From: SXVE01 sp036388895
GTDB taxonomy: Bacteria; Acidobacteriota; Blastocatellia; Pyrinomonadales; Pyrinomonadaceae
Assembly (NCBI GenBank): GCA_036388895.1
Contig: DASVQY010000075.1
Coordinates: 124,001-188,000 of the forward strand
Length of the DNA: 64,000 nucleotides
Direction of reading: 5' to 3'
Positions 33,082-41,635 of the stretch are shown here, piece after piece. The translations under genes were made by a program, and so were the position numbers. The notes beneath the pieces are model-generated. The model had not been told where the DNA came from. It did not search any database and saw nothing but the letters and a program-made list of their open reading frames with translations. The number at the start of each line of letters is the position of its first letter. The stretch's first letter is position 1.

Positions 33082-34959
33082 TTATTTGACGACTTCGATT
33101 GTCAGCGTTTGCTGTCCCGAAACGATAAAATCGGCGGGCGCAATCGGTTGTTCGGTGACGACGGTTTGAACGGTCGGTTTGAATCCGCCAGCGGTGCGGT
33201 CGTTGTTCAATGTCGCCATAACCGACGGCGGAAGATTCGGCAATTCGCTCGCGCCGATGACCGCGCCGTTTGTTGTGCGATAAGTCTGCACGTATAAACG
33301 GTCGGCTTTTTTAACTTTATTGATGACCGAAATGAGTTCGCTCAAATCTTTCGGAACGAATTGCAGCAAAGCTGAATTTTGCTGAATCGCCATACCGTCG
33401 CCGATAGCTATTGTTAAAGTTCCTGTTGGCGTATCCGCGGGAATTTTGACCGGGATTTTCTGTGCGAAAACTTTTCCCGAATCCGTGCGAACAAACGCCT
33501 GAACTTCAAAAGTCTCACCGGCGCGCACTTCGGTTCGGTCGAGAGAAATGCGTTCGAGATTCGCCGTTCGGCGCCCGTCGTCCGAAGACAAATTCAGCTT
33601 TATTCCGCTGATTTCCAAATCGTCGAAACGGCTTCGCAAAAGCGTGTTGACCGGCGCGGCGACAGAAAGCGCGGCGTATTGCGACGCCTGCATTCCGGCG
33701 AAGCGGTTTTCGAGTTTGACGGGCTGTTGATTTTTAATATTGATTTCGCCGCTCAAAGAAATCATCGAATCGCCCATTCCGCGTTCCTGCGCGACAATCG
33801 CATTGTAAATCGAAATGTTCAGCAGAAGCGGCGTGAGAAAATCGTCTTTCGCTACTTCAAAATTCAGAGTTTCGGTTTGTCCGCGACTCGTTTCGAGATC
33901 TATCTGAACGGGAATCATTTTCGGCGCTTGACCTAACTTGCCGAAGACGCCGGTCGCGCGGTCCTGCGTCATACTGCCGACCATTGCGTCGGGAACAGCC
34001 AGTTTGAACGAGTTGTTGACGTTTGGAATCACCGTCACGACACTCGATTCCGACATCGGCAAATCCGACGAGCCGAGACTTAAAAACGGATGACCGAAAG
34101 CGTAAATCTTTTCGCCGTCGCGGTAAGTTACGGTTCCGGCAGCGGCGAGCGAATAATCGCCGCGCGTTAACTGCATCGAAACCGAATCGCCGCCGACGAG
34201 CGTGGTTTCGTCAGCCTTTTTCATAGGCGTGATTCGCGCCGCTCCGCCGACGGCTGAGACAGGAATTAAGCCGACTTGCAGTAACTGCGGCGCGAAAAGA
34301 TTAAGAGTTTCCTGGGAAAATCCACTGAAAGCAATCGGCGTAGCAATCGGTTGAAACGATTGTCCGGCGATTGAAGCGAGCGCGGAGTTTGGCGAAGCGC
34401 CCGACAAAAGCGAGCTTGCTACCGTTGCGTTTTTCGGAAAATCGGGCTTCCAGGTCGTTGCGGCGAGTTCGGCGAAAGAAACGGCGCGCGGTTCCTGCGG
34501 TTTTGATTTCGCTTTCTGATTTTGCTCGAAAATCGAAAGCATTTGTTCAATCGGCGTGATTCCGCAAATCGGTTCTTTGGAAAACGGGAAGCTATATGAA
34601 ATCGCGCCGACTAGCCTGCCGTTAATGTAAACCGGCGAACCGCTCATTCCGGCAAAAACGCTTGTTCTATCGGCACTGCCGCCAGAAATTCGTCCGACAA
34701 TCATATCCTGGTGCGGACCGATTGCGCCCGGCACGATGCCTAAGATTTCAACCTGAAAATCCTCCGGCTCGCTTCCGCGAAAAACCGTTCGCGCCGTTCC
34801 TTTCATTCCTTCTTTTAATTCGGAAAGCGGAAAGAACTGAGCTTTTGAATTTTTCGTCGAATTAGTCTGAATTACGTTTTTAGCTTGCGTCTGCGCGAAA
34901 GCACCGAAACAAAAAGTCAAGCTGAGTAGAAATGCGGCGGTAAACTTTGCTTTTGTCAT
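33082..34959 (-). CDS. SpoIVB-type S55 peptidase domain protein, secreted
   Basis: A 625-residue protein with a signal peptide (about 1-22, ending AFAQ). The S55 domain occupies about 45-240: FPLSELKEGMKGTARTVFRG, then the GMSGSPVY nucleophile motif near 123. FGHPFLSLG near 290 is a second conserved block. In Bacillus, SpoIVB is a signalling serine protease; in acidobacteria such proteins are common but undefined. The C-terminal 250 residues look beta-rich. It stands alone between terminators. Confidence 0.85.
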   Translation of the reverse strand: MTKAKFTAAFLLSLTFCFGAFAQTQAKNVIQTNSTKNSKAQFFPLSELKEGMKGTARTVFRGSEPEDFQVEILGIVPGAIGPHQDMIVGRISGGSADRTSVFAGMSGSPVYINGRLVGAISYSFPFSKEPICGITPIEQMLSIFEQNQKAKSKPQEPRAVSFAELAATTWKPDFPKNATVASSLLSGASPNSALASIAGQSFQPIATPIAFSGFSQETLNLFAPQLLQVGLIPVSAVGGAARITPMKKADETTLVGGDSVSMQLTRGDYSLAAAGTVTYRDGEKIYAFGHPFLSLGSSDLPMSESSVVTVIPNVNNSFKLAVPDAMVGSMTQDRATGVFGKLGQAPKMIPVQIDLETSRGQTETLNFEVAKDDFLTPLLLNISIYNAIVAQERGMGDSMISLSGEINIKNQQPVKLENRFAGMQASQYAALSVAAPVNTLLRSRFDDLEISGIKLNLSSDDGRRTANLERISLDRTEVRAGETFEVQAFVRTDSGKVFAQKIPVKIPADTPTGTLTIAIGDGMAIQQNSALLQFVPKDLSELISVINKVKKADRLYVQTYRTTNGAVIGASELPNLPPSVMATLNNDRTAGGFKPTVQTVVTEQPIAPADFIVSGQQTLTIEVVK

Positions 34960-35129
34960 ACTTTATGATTATAAAAACATCTTCCTTTCTCGCTGACATT
35001 TATGGTAACATTTATGACAGCATACCGAAAGCCTAATTTTCAAGGGCTATCAACCTAAGACTCGCTAAATCATTTCAAAGTTGTATTCCTTTTCTCGATT
35101 TTACTTCATAGTTTTACATTTTTTACATT

Positions 35130-36113
35130 ATGCGAAAAATCAAACGACTTTTTAAGAGTTTTTCCAGACTTTTACTGCCCGTTATACTTTTGCTTCTTTT
35201 AACGACCGCTGCTGCTTCTCTCTGGCTCAACTATAAAACCGCTCACCCGCAAAATGCGGTCTATCTTGTAACGCCGGAAAAATACGGGCAATTAAGCTCG
35301 CGCGCCGCTCAAGTAACCGAAGAAACCTGGACGAACAGCGACAAAACACAATCTCGCGGCTGGCTTCTCAGAGGTTCGGAGAACGCGCCCGCCGTTATTT
35401 TGCTGCATCGTTACGGCACAGACCGCTCGCACGTTTTAAATATCGGCGTAAAACTTAGCGAATCTTCGAATTTCACCGTTCTAATGCCCGACGCTCGCGG
35501 TCACGGCGAAAAGCCGTCATCGAAAACCAGTTCGTTCGGCGGCTGTGAATCAGAAGATATACTCGGCGCCATCGAATTTTTGCGCGGGCTAAAATCACCG
35601 GCGAACAACGTTCTAGTCGGTCAGAATATCGGAATTTACGGCGTTGAAATGGGCGCTCTGACGGCGCTTTCGGCGGCTGCGAACGTTGAAACCGTTAAGG
35701 CTCTGGTGCTCGATTCGGTCCCGCAGAATTCCGATGATTTGCTCGCTGCAGCCATTGAACGGCGTTTTCCGTTTGCCAGCTCGATAACTTCAAAATTCGC
35801 CCAGACCGGAACGTATCTATATTTTTTTGATGGTTGTTACAAGCGCGGTTCTTTGTGCGAAACGGCGAAAACAATCGGCAATCGTCAAGTTCTACTTCTC
35901 GCCGGTTCCGACGCTCCGCGTTTTCAGGATTCGACCAGCAAACTAGCAAGCTGTTTTCCGAACACGACCAAAGTTCAAAGCAAAACCGATTTAAGTCCCT
36001 CGGGATTCAGCATTATAAACGCTTCATTGGAGCAATCCGAAGCGTATGACCAGCGAGTTATCGAATTCTTCAAAGCTAGTTTGGGCGGTTACGAAACGAG
36101 AAATGAGAAGTAA
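35130..36113 (+). CDS. alpha/beta-hydrolase-like protein lacking the catalytic serine
   Basis: A 327-residue protein with one N-terminal membrane anchor (about 13-35). The hydrolase fold is visible: APAVILLHRYGTDRSH near 91, VLMPDARGHGEKPSS near 122, and the nucleophile elbow at about 172-178. That elbow reads GVEMGA where GxSxG is expected, so Glu replaces Ser. LLLAGSDAPRF near 256 is the usual acid-strand region. It is probably not an esterase; it may be a pseudoenzyme or use different chemistry. The second half is divergent. Confidence 0.75.
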   Translation: MRKIKRLFKSFSRLLLPVILLLLLTTAAASLWLNYKTAHPQNAVYLVTPEKYGQLSSRAAQVTEETWTNSDKTQSRGWLLRGSENAPAVILLHRYGTDRSHVLNIGVKLSESSNFTVLMPDARGHGEKPSSKTSSFGGCESEDILGAIEFLRGLKSPANNVLVGQNIGIYGVEMGALTALSAAANVETVKALVLDSVPQNSDDLLAAAIERRFPFASSITSKFAQTGTYLYFFDGCYKRGSLCETAKTIGNRQVLLLAGSDAPRFQDSTSKLASCFPNTTKVQSKTDLSPSGFSIINASLEQSEAYDQRVIEFFKASLGGYETRNEK

Positions 36114-36162
36114 GAAGTAGATGCGAAGTTAATTTAAAGGGTTGATTTTACTTCTTACTTCT
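36106..36162. repeat. inverted repeat between convergent genes
   Basis: agaagtaagaag (36106-36117) is complementary to cttcttacttct (36151-36162). The left arm overlaps the end of the upstream gene. Confidence 0.7.
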
Positions 36163-36175
36163 GGATTTTCGCTTC

Positions 36176-36874
36176 TTATATATCAATCTTCTTTTTGCTG
36201 TGTCCGTTTGATTGTGAAATTTTGTGCAGCTCTGCGCTTTCTTCCATTTTAACTACGGCTTCGCGTAAAACTTTGCGCAGCTTTTCGAGGCGTTCGATTG
36301 TCGAACGCGTTGCGAGAAGTTTGTATTTCAAATCGTTTTCAAAATTAAAAGCCGCCGTTACGAGAAAAGAAAATTGTTCCGCGTCATTTCGCGGAATTTC
36401 GGGAAATTTTCCGCGTTGCCCGCTCAATTTATGCGCGGCGCGGGCGATGCGCTCGAATAAAGCGAAAACTTCATCAACTAACGGTTCCAAAACTGTCTCG
36501 TCTTGCGGTTCGTCTTCAAAAAACTCTACTTCGCCGACTAAATACGGCTCGCCCGCGTCCACATAATCAATCAAACGATAGCGAATCACGCCCATTGTGA
36601 TAATGTTCGACCGTCCGTCGGGCAATTCCTGAACTTCACGAACTTCCGCGACGCAGCCGATAGAACCGGCAAGCGGTTTTTCCGCGAAAGATTCCTGCGG
36701 CTCGAACATCATCACGCCGAACATGTTTTTCCCGAAAGCCACGTCCTTAAGCATTTGCCGGTAACGAGGCTCGAAAATATGAAGTGGCAAAAGCTCGTTC
36801 GGCAGCAAAACGAGCGAAAGCGGAAATAACGGCAGATGCTTAATGCCTAAAACTTTTTCGGCGGCTTCGGACAT
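36176..36874 (-). CDS. LON substrate-binding-domain protein
   Basis: A 232-residue protein from ATG 36874; a TTG 10 codons upstream is less likely. It consists of the N-terminal LON (PUA-like) domain: LPLFPLSLVLLPNELLPLHIFEPRYRQML at about 16-44, and the GSIGCVAEVREVQELPDGRSNIITMGVIRYRL region at about 72-103. A helical C-terminus follows. There is no ATPase or protease domain, so it is a stand-alone LON-domain protein of unknown partner. Confidence 0.88.
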   Translation of the reverse strand: MSEAAEKVLGIKHLPLFPLSLVLLPNELLPLHIFEPRYRQMLKDVAFGKNMFGVMMFEPQESFAEKPLAGSIGCVAEVREVQELPDGRSNIITMGVIRYRLIDYVDAGEPYLVGEVEFFEDEPQDETVLEPLVDEVFALFERIARAAHKLSGQRGKFPEIPRNDAEQFSFLVTAAFNFENDLKYKLLATRSTIERLEKLRKVLREAVVKMEESAELHKISQSNGHSKKKIDI

Positions 36875-36940
36875 AAATTTACGAGTCCAAATTCTCAAGT
36901 CCAAAGCCCAAAGTCAAGTTTATTGTTTCAAAAATTAAAT

Positions 36941-38197
36941 TTAATCTAATTTCAGCGCGATAAAATCAGCAATTTTTTCCGGCTCCTCGTCGCTCAAAAC
37001 CATTCGTTTCGCGCCGATAACGGCTTCCGCCATTTCTGCGGCGCGCGTTTTAAAGCGATTGTCGCGGACGATTAAATCTTCGATTACGCGGCGTTCGAGC
37101 TTTTCCCGCGAAGCGTCTTCTTCCAAATCGGCGGCGACGGCGTACTCGACCGGAGCGGAATGATTTTTAATGCGAACGTGCAGCGCGTTTGTCGTTTTTT
37201 GCGCTTCTTCGCGGATTTTTGTGAGTTCGAGAAGCGAATTCGGAAATCCGAGATGCCCGCGCAGAGTTATTTCGATGATCGGCTGCGGTTGATTTTCTTC
37301 AGCCGCGCGCGCTTCCAGGTTTACTTTTTCCAAAACGCTTTCGGTAATTTCAGCCGCATTCGCGTAACCGGAAACGTCAAACGAAAGACGCTGAAAAGAG
37401 CGTTGCTGATAATCGGTAATATGTCGCGCGTTGACTTGATTGTTCTCATCAACTTCGATCAAAAACGCGCCGCGCATTTCGCGAAAATCGTCAATGCTCG
37501 TGATTTCCAGTGAACCCGGATTAAACGCCCAATTATCAATCTCATAAGCCTTGTGCGTGTGTCCGAGCGCGACGTAATCGGCGACGGATTTTAATTCCTT
37601 CAAATTCGCAATCGAAAGCGCCGGAATCGGGTGCGTTTGATGACCTTCAACGTCTGTATGCAAAAGCAGAATATGAAAAGCGCCTTCGCGCCGATTCTCT
37701 TTCATCGCTGCGGTCAGCATCGGAATCGCCCAATTAGCCGACGCGCCGTACCAAGCCGAACCGAAAATCCGCGCGTTGCCGATATCTATGTAACCGCCGC
37801 GAATATAATGTTCGCTGTCGTAATTCCACTCGTCGTAAACGAGTTTTCCTTCGACGTTGCGCGGTTCTAATAAATGCAGAAGCCGCCAGTTTTCGAGCGA
37901 ACGCAGCCAGCTGTATTCGCTGTCGTTGTGTTTCTGGTCGTGATTACCTTCGATAGTTACAATCGGAATTCCCGCGTCTTTGAGCAACGATAAACCGGCG
38001 AATGCGTGGTTCATCGTTTCGGGCGGAACGTTGCGTTTGTGGAAAAAATCGCCCGCCATAATAACGAAATCAACTTTTTCTCCGATTGCATATTTTTGCA
38101 GAACGTCAACCCAGGCTCTGTAAAAATCCTTCGGACTTTCTTCGAGTTGATAGCGCGTGCAGCCGAGATGAACATCGGAAATATGAAGAAATTTCAT
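36941..38197 (-). CDS. SbcD/Mre11-like DNA repair exonuclease
   Basis: A 418-residue calcineurin-like phosphoesterase. All metal-site blocks are present: DVHLG (about 8-12), MAGDFFH near 47, EGNHD near 81, HTDVEG near 177 and LGHTHKAYE near 209. A C-terminal capping region follows. SbcD works with the SbcC ATPase on DNA ends, but no sbcC gene is adjacent, so it may act as a YhaO-type stand-alone or with an unlinked partner. It lies 66 bases upstream of the LON-domain gene on the same strand. Confidence 0.88.
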   Translation of the reverse strand: MKFLHISDVHLGCTRYQLEESPKDFYRAWVDVLQKYAIGEKVDFVIMAGDFFHKRNVPPETMNHAFAGLSLLKDAGIPIVTIEGNHDQKHNDSEYSWLRSLENWRLLHLLEPRNVEGKLVYDEWNYDSEHYIRGGYIDIGNARIFGSAWYGASANWAIPMLTAAMKENRREGAFHILLLHTDVEGHQTHPIPALSIANLKELKSVADYVALGHTHKAYEIDNWAFNPGSLEITSIDDFREMRGAFLIEVDENNQVNARHITDYQQRSFQRLSFDVSGYANAAEITESVLEKVNLEARAAEENQPQPIIEITLRGHLGFPNSLLELTKIREEAQKTTNALHVRIKNHSAPVEYAVAADLEEDASREKLERRVIEDLIVRDNRFKTRAAEMAEAVIGAKRMVLSDEEPEKIADFIALKLD

Positions 38198-38371
38198 AGA
38201 TAATATTTTAATAATTACAGTTTTTTATCGCTCACTTAGATGATTGTAACGGGCAAATGGATACAGCATTTTTGAGTGTTAACGAAAAATGTGAAATTGA
38301 AAACGCAATGCGAAAATAATTACATTTATGAAAAAGCGCGTGTTTTAAGTTAAAGAAAATAAAACCAAAAA

Positions 38372-39184
38372 TTAACGAAAAGCCGAAATATCCATTCCGA
38401 AGCGCTCTTTGACGTAATCTTCCTGCGCCAGATTCAAATTTCTTAAATTCGCCAGACGACGTTCGCTCTTTTTGATGTGCGTTTTCGTTCGCTCAGCCAT
38501 TTGTTTGAGCAGATTTCTGCCTTCGAGCATTTCCGCCTGCACTTTTTCCCGCAGCGTGTAGAGTTCCGAAAGCTCGGCTTTTAATTTTTCTTCGCGCAAT
38601 TCTTTCAGACGGTTTTTTATTTGCGAAATCTGCCGAATCGCCCGGACAAGCTCGTCGCCGATTGAATCGCCTTTTATTAAATCAGGCGAATCGCGGAAAT
38701 CTTCGACCAATTTATTTAACAAATTCTGATTGCCGGACGAGTAAGCGTCATTCAATTTCGCCATCAAATCGTGACGTTTTTCCTTTTCTTCGCGGTCTAA
38801 AGCCAAGTCGGGATGAATAATTCTGGCTAAATTGTGATAAGCCTTTTTCGCCTCCAAGGTCGGCTGCCATTTGAACGAGCAATTTTCTGCCGTTTCGGCG
38901 CTGGCGGCTGATTCTTCGGCGCGCCGGCGCAGTTCTTCGGCGCGTTTTTTTATTTCTTCGTCGTCGGGAACCAATTTAACTTCTTCTTCGGCAATCTGCG
39001 CTTCGATTTCGTCCAATTCGGCGTAAAGACGCGCGACTTCCATCGTGTATTGCGCTTCGAATTGTTCGAGTTCGGCGCGCAATTCGGTCATTTCTTCTTC
39101 GCGCGTCGCGAGGCGATCTTTCAAACGCTCCAAAACCTTACGTTTTTTATTTAATTCAATTTCTTCGGGCGCAAGATTGTTCAT
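38372..39184 (-). CDS. coiled-coil protein with embedded J-like domain
   Basis: A 270-residue protein from ATG 39184 (a TTG three codons upstream is possible). Residues about 10-95 are a charged coiled coil rich in E, R and L. A J-domain-like stretch at about 110-155 has KKAYHNLARIIHPDLA, with the HPD triad, then KRHDLMAKLNDAY. A second coiled coil fills 175-255. HPD is the Hsp70-activating motif, so it may be a DnaK cochaperone; helix I of a classical J domain is not clear. No dnaK is nearby. Confidence 0.75.
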   Translation of the reverse strand: MNNLAPEEIELNKKRKVLERLKDRLATREEEMTELRAELEQFEAQYTMEVARLYAELDEIEAQIAEEEVKLVPDDEEIKKRAEELRRRAEESAASAETAENCSFKWQPTLEAKKAYHNLARIIHPDLALDREEKEKRHDLMAKLNDAYSSGNQNLLNKLVEDFRDSPDLIKGDSIGDELVRAIRQISQIKNRLKELREEKLKAELSELYTLREKVQAEMLEGRNLLKQMAERTKTHIKKSERRLANLRNLNLAQEDYVKERFGMDISAFR

Positions 39185-39217
39185 AAAGCACAAATTTTAA
39201 CGGAAAACACGGACATT

Positions 39218-39255
39218 ACAAAAATAGAACTTCGATACAAAAATAGAACTTCGAT
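39218..39255. repeat. 19-bp perfect tandem duplication
   Basis: acaaaaatagaacttcgat occurs twice without a gap (39218-39236, 39237-39255), in the spacer upstream of the J-domain gene. Confidence 0.9.
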
Positions 39256-39272
39256 TATCTTTACAACTTTTA

Positions 39273-40007
39273 TTACGAGTAAAGATTCATCGGGCGCGAC
39301 AAAAGCGCAATCGGATCGTCTATGTTCAAAGCCTCGCGCACGTAAAAAGGCTCGCCCGCCGCCGTGCCGATCAGCGACCCGAAATATCGCGTTCGGTTTT
39401 CCAGTTCATCGAGAAATCCTTTGCCCGTCAGGCGCGTTTCCGGTTCGTTTGATTCGGGATTGTAAAACTGCGATTTGTGCGCTTTTATCGCCTGCATTTT
39501 CTGTTCTAAAAATTCCGAAACGTCAACGATAAACGACGGCGCGAGAAGACGCGAAAAAACATTGTGCGCGACAATCGGAACGTTTGTTCTCGCCTGACCG
39601 AAAGATTCGTCGTATTTTTGCATCGAAGCGAGCCGCGCCGATTCGCGCACGAGCTGAGCGATGTGATTGTGATCCGGGTGCGGATCGTCCGCTTGATGCG
39701 TCAAAATAACTTTCGGTTTCAAACGCCGTAAAACGCGCACCAATTTCGTTCTCGATTCGTCGTCAACGAAAACGTGACCGTCGGATAAATCGAGATTTTC
39801 GCGTAAATCTAGTTTCAGTATTTTCGCCGCTTCTTCGGCTTCTTCCGCGCGACCTTCGGGCGTTCCGCGCGTGCCCATTTCGCCGCCCGTTACGTCCAAA
39901 GCGCCGGTTTTGTAACCGAGCGATTTCATTTTCAAAAGCGTTCCGCCGACGGTCAATTCCATATCGTCGGGATGCGCGAAAATCGCCAGAATGTCAACTT
40001 CCTTCAT
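39273..40007 (-). CDS. PIG-L family deacetylase (BshB1-like)
   Basis: A 244-residue zinc-dependent deacetylase. AIFAHPDDMELTVGGTLLKM near 8-27 holds the AHPDD metal motif, TGGEMGTRGTPEGRAEEA near 40 is the BshB1 signature region, and HQADDPHPDHNHIAQLV near 104-120 supplies the second zinc ligands. BshB1 removes acetyl from GlcNAc-malate in bacillithiol synthesis. bshA and bshC are not in the window, so the pathway assignment is inferred from family features. Confidence 0.88.
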   Translation of the reverse strand: MKEVDILAIFAHPDDMELTVGGTLLKMKSLGYKTGALDVTGGEMGTRGTPEGRAEEAEEAAKILKLDLRENLDLSDGHVFVDDESRTKLVRVLRRLKPKVILTHQADDPHPDHNHIAQLVRESARLASMQKYDESFGQARTNVPIVAHNVFSRLLAPSFIVDVSEFLEQKMQAIKAHKSQFYNPESNEPETRLTGKGFLDELENRTRYFGSLIGTAAGEPFYVREALNIDDPIALLSRPMNLYS

Positions 40008-40106
40008 AGAAACAAATTTAACATAAAAGAAAGTCAGCCACGAATTATACGAATTTTCATCGCTTTTGTTCGTGCAAACGGCGAGATTCGCCGCTAAAAT
40101 TCAATA

Positions 40107-40874
40107 ATGAATTTAACTGTTTTAGGATCGGGAACGGCTGTTCCGCATCCGCATAGAAGTAGTTCCGGTTACTGGCTGGAAACTGAAAATTCTTCCGTTT
40201 TGCTTGATTGTTCGGCGTCAATCGTTCACCGAATGGCACAGGAAGATCTCGATTGGGCAAATCTCGATGCGATCTGGATTTCGCATCTTCATTTCGATCA
40301 CATTGGCGGCATCGCTCCTTTTTTATTCGGAACAAAAAACGCGCCGGAAACTCAGGAACGAACGAAGCCGTTAAAAATTTTCGGCGCCAAAGATTTGAAA
40401 GAAACAATTGGGCTTTTTGATGAGGCGAGCGGGGGAAAACTCTTCAAACAGCCTTTTCCGGTTGAAGTTCTTGAAATCGAACCGCTCGAAAAATTCAGTA
40501 TTACGCCGGATTTAGAAGCAGTCGCGATGAAAACGCCGCACACAGACGAAAGCTTCGCCGTTCATTTGAGAGACAAAAGCGATAAAACTTTAGTTTACTC
40601 GGGCGACACCGGATTTGATGTGACAGTTGCCACTTTAGCGCGAAATGCTGATCTGTTTCTGCTCGAATGTTCGTTTGTCAAAAATAAACCGACTGAAAAG
40701 CATCTCGAACTCGCCGAAGCGATACATCTGATTCGTTACGCGAAGCCGAAACGCGCCGTTTTAACGCATTTTTACGCGGAATGGGACAATGTTGATTTTC
40801 AAAAGGAAGTCGCTGAATTTTCGCCGCTTTGCGAAGTTTTAGAAGCGCGCGACGGATTGCGCCTTGAAATTTAA
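40107..40874 (+). CDS. MBL-fold metallo-hydrolase (RNase Z-like)
   Basis: A 255-residue metallo-beta-lactamase-fold protein. It starts MNLTVLGSGTAVPHPHRSSSGY and has the HLHFDHIGG zinc motif near 58-66. Further ligand regions are KTPHTDESFAVHL near 142, VYSGDTGFD near 164 and VLTHFYAEW near 219. It resembles RNase Z and arylsulfatase-type MBL enzymes without a clear exosite. A nuclease role in tRNA 3' processing is possible but not shown. It is divergent from the BshB1-like gene. Confidence 0.85.
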   Translation: MNLTVLGSGTAVPHPHRSSSGYWLETENSSVLLDCSASIVHRMAQEDLDWANLDAIWISHLHFDHIGGIAPFLFGTKNAPETQERTKPLKIFGAKDLKETIGLFDEASGGKLFKQPFPVEVLEIEPLEKFSITPDLEAVAMKTPHTDESFAVHLRDKSDKTLVYSGDTGFDVTVATLARNADLFLLECSFVKNKPTEKHLELAEAIHLIRYAKPKRAVLTHFYAEWDNVDFQKEVAEFSPLCEVLEARDGLRLEI

Positions 40875-41051
40875 AGAGAAATCAGCCGCGAAAAAACAAA
40901 AAGGACAAGAAAGATTTTCGCCACGAATTATGCAAATCAAAATGAATAAGAAAATTATAATGAATTCTTTTATTCGTGCTGATTCGTTTAATCGCGCGGC
41001 TAAACTTTTTTACTTATTTTCGCGCCCTTTCGTGTTTGTTCGCGGCTAAAA
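40875..41051. repeat. imperfect inverted repeat spacer (agccgcgaa type)
   Basis: The left part (40884-40920) and the right part (41018-41048, ttttcgcgccctttcgtgtttgttcgcggct) are imperfect complements. cacgaatta/attcgtg words lie inside. The 61-codon open frame across it is repeat-derived. Confidence 0.55.
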
Positions 41052-41480
41052 TTACCTTTTGACGTTGCGTTTCGCCATCGCCATCAATTCTTCTGGCATC
41101 CATTTCGACAAGTTTTTTTCTTCCGCATCAGCGATTGTTTTATGTCTGTTGCGCCATTCTTTTTGCGGATCGTCTTCGCGCCCTGACTGCTTCGGATAAT
41201 TTTCCACCTGTTCCAAACTGAGAATAATTCCGTGCGCAATTTCATTCCAATCTTCTAATTGAATGCCGCGCAGAACAATCGGCAATCCGGCTGTCCAGTC
41301 CTCTTCCGGCGCGATATTGTCGTATTCGGGAATTGTCAAACGGTCGGTCGGCGGAAACGGCGACCCGGAAAACTCACTCACGATTTTTGATTTTACGTCC
41401 GCTAAAGAGCCGTTCGGGTTACTTGCTCTGATTTCCAGCGCGCGCCGGAAAATGTCGGAGACAGTTGCTTGATTGTTCAT
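41052..41480 (-). CDS. hypothetical protein
   Basis: A 142-residue soluble, acidic protein with no signal peptide or membrane segment. The first 45 residues look like a small helical domain (TVSDIFRRALEIRASNPNGSLADVKSKIVSEF). A Pro/Asp-rich middle and an amphipathic C-terminal helix (MPEELMAMAKRNVK) follow. I do not recognise a family. It is isolated between a repeat spacer and the divergent hemW gene. Confidence 0.65.
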   Translation of the reverse strand: MNNQATVSDIFRRALEIRASNPNGSLADVKSKIVSEFSGSPFPPTDRLTIPEYDNIAPEEDWTAGLPIVLRGIQLEDWNEIAHGIILSLEQVENYPKQSGREDDPQKEWRNRHKTIADAEEKNLSKWMPEELMAMAKRNVKR

Positions 41481-41635
41481 TATTGTTTTTTATAAAAATC
41501 TCCTGAATTTTCTTATCTGCTAATAAATTACACGCTTTATAAATTCAAAGCAAAATCACAAAAATAATATCGGCAAAAACACTTGTCTTAATTCTGAATC
41601 GTTAAACTTTTCTTTGCTATAATCGAGTTTTATTT

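Noticed and set aside
40864..41049. 61-codon plus-strand frame after the MBL gene
   Set aside because: It lies wholly in the inverted-repeat spacer and overlaps the MBL stop region.
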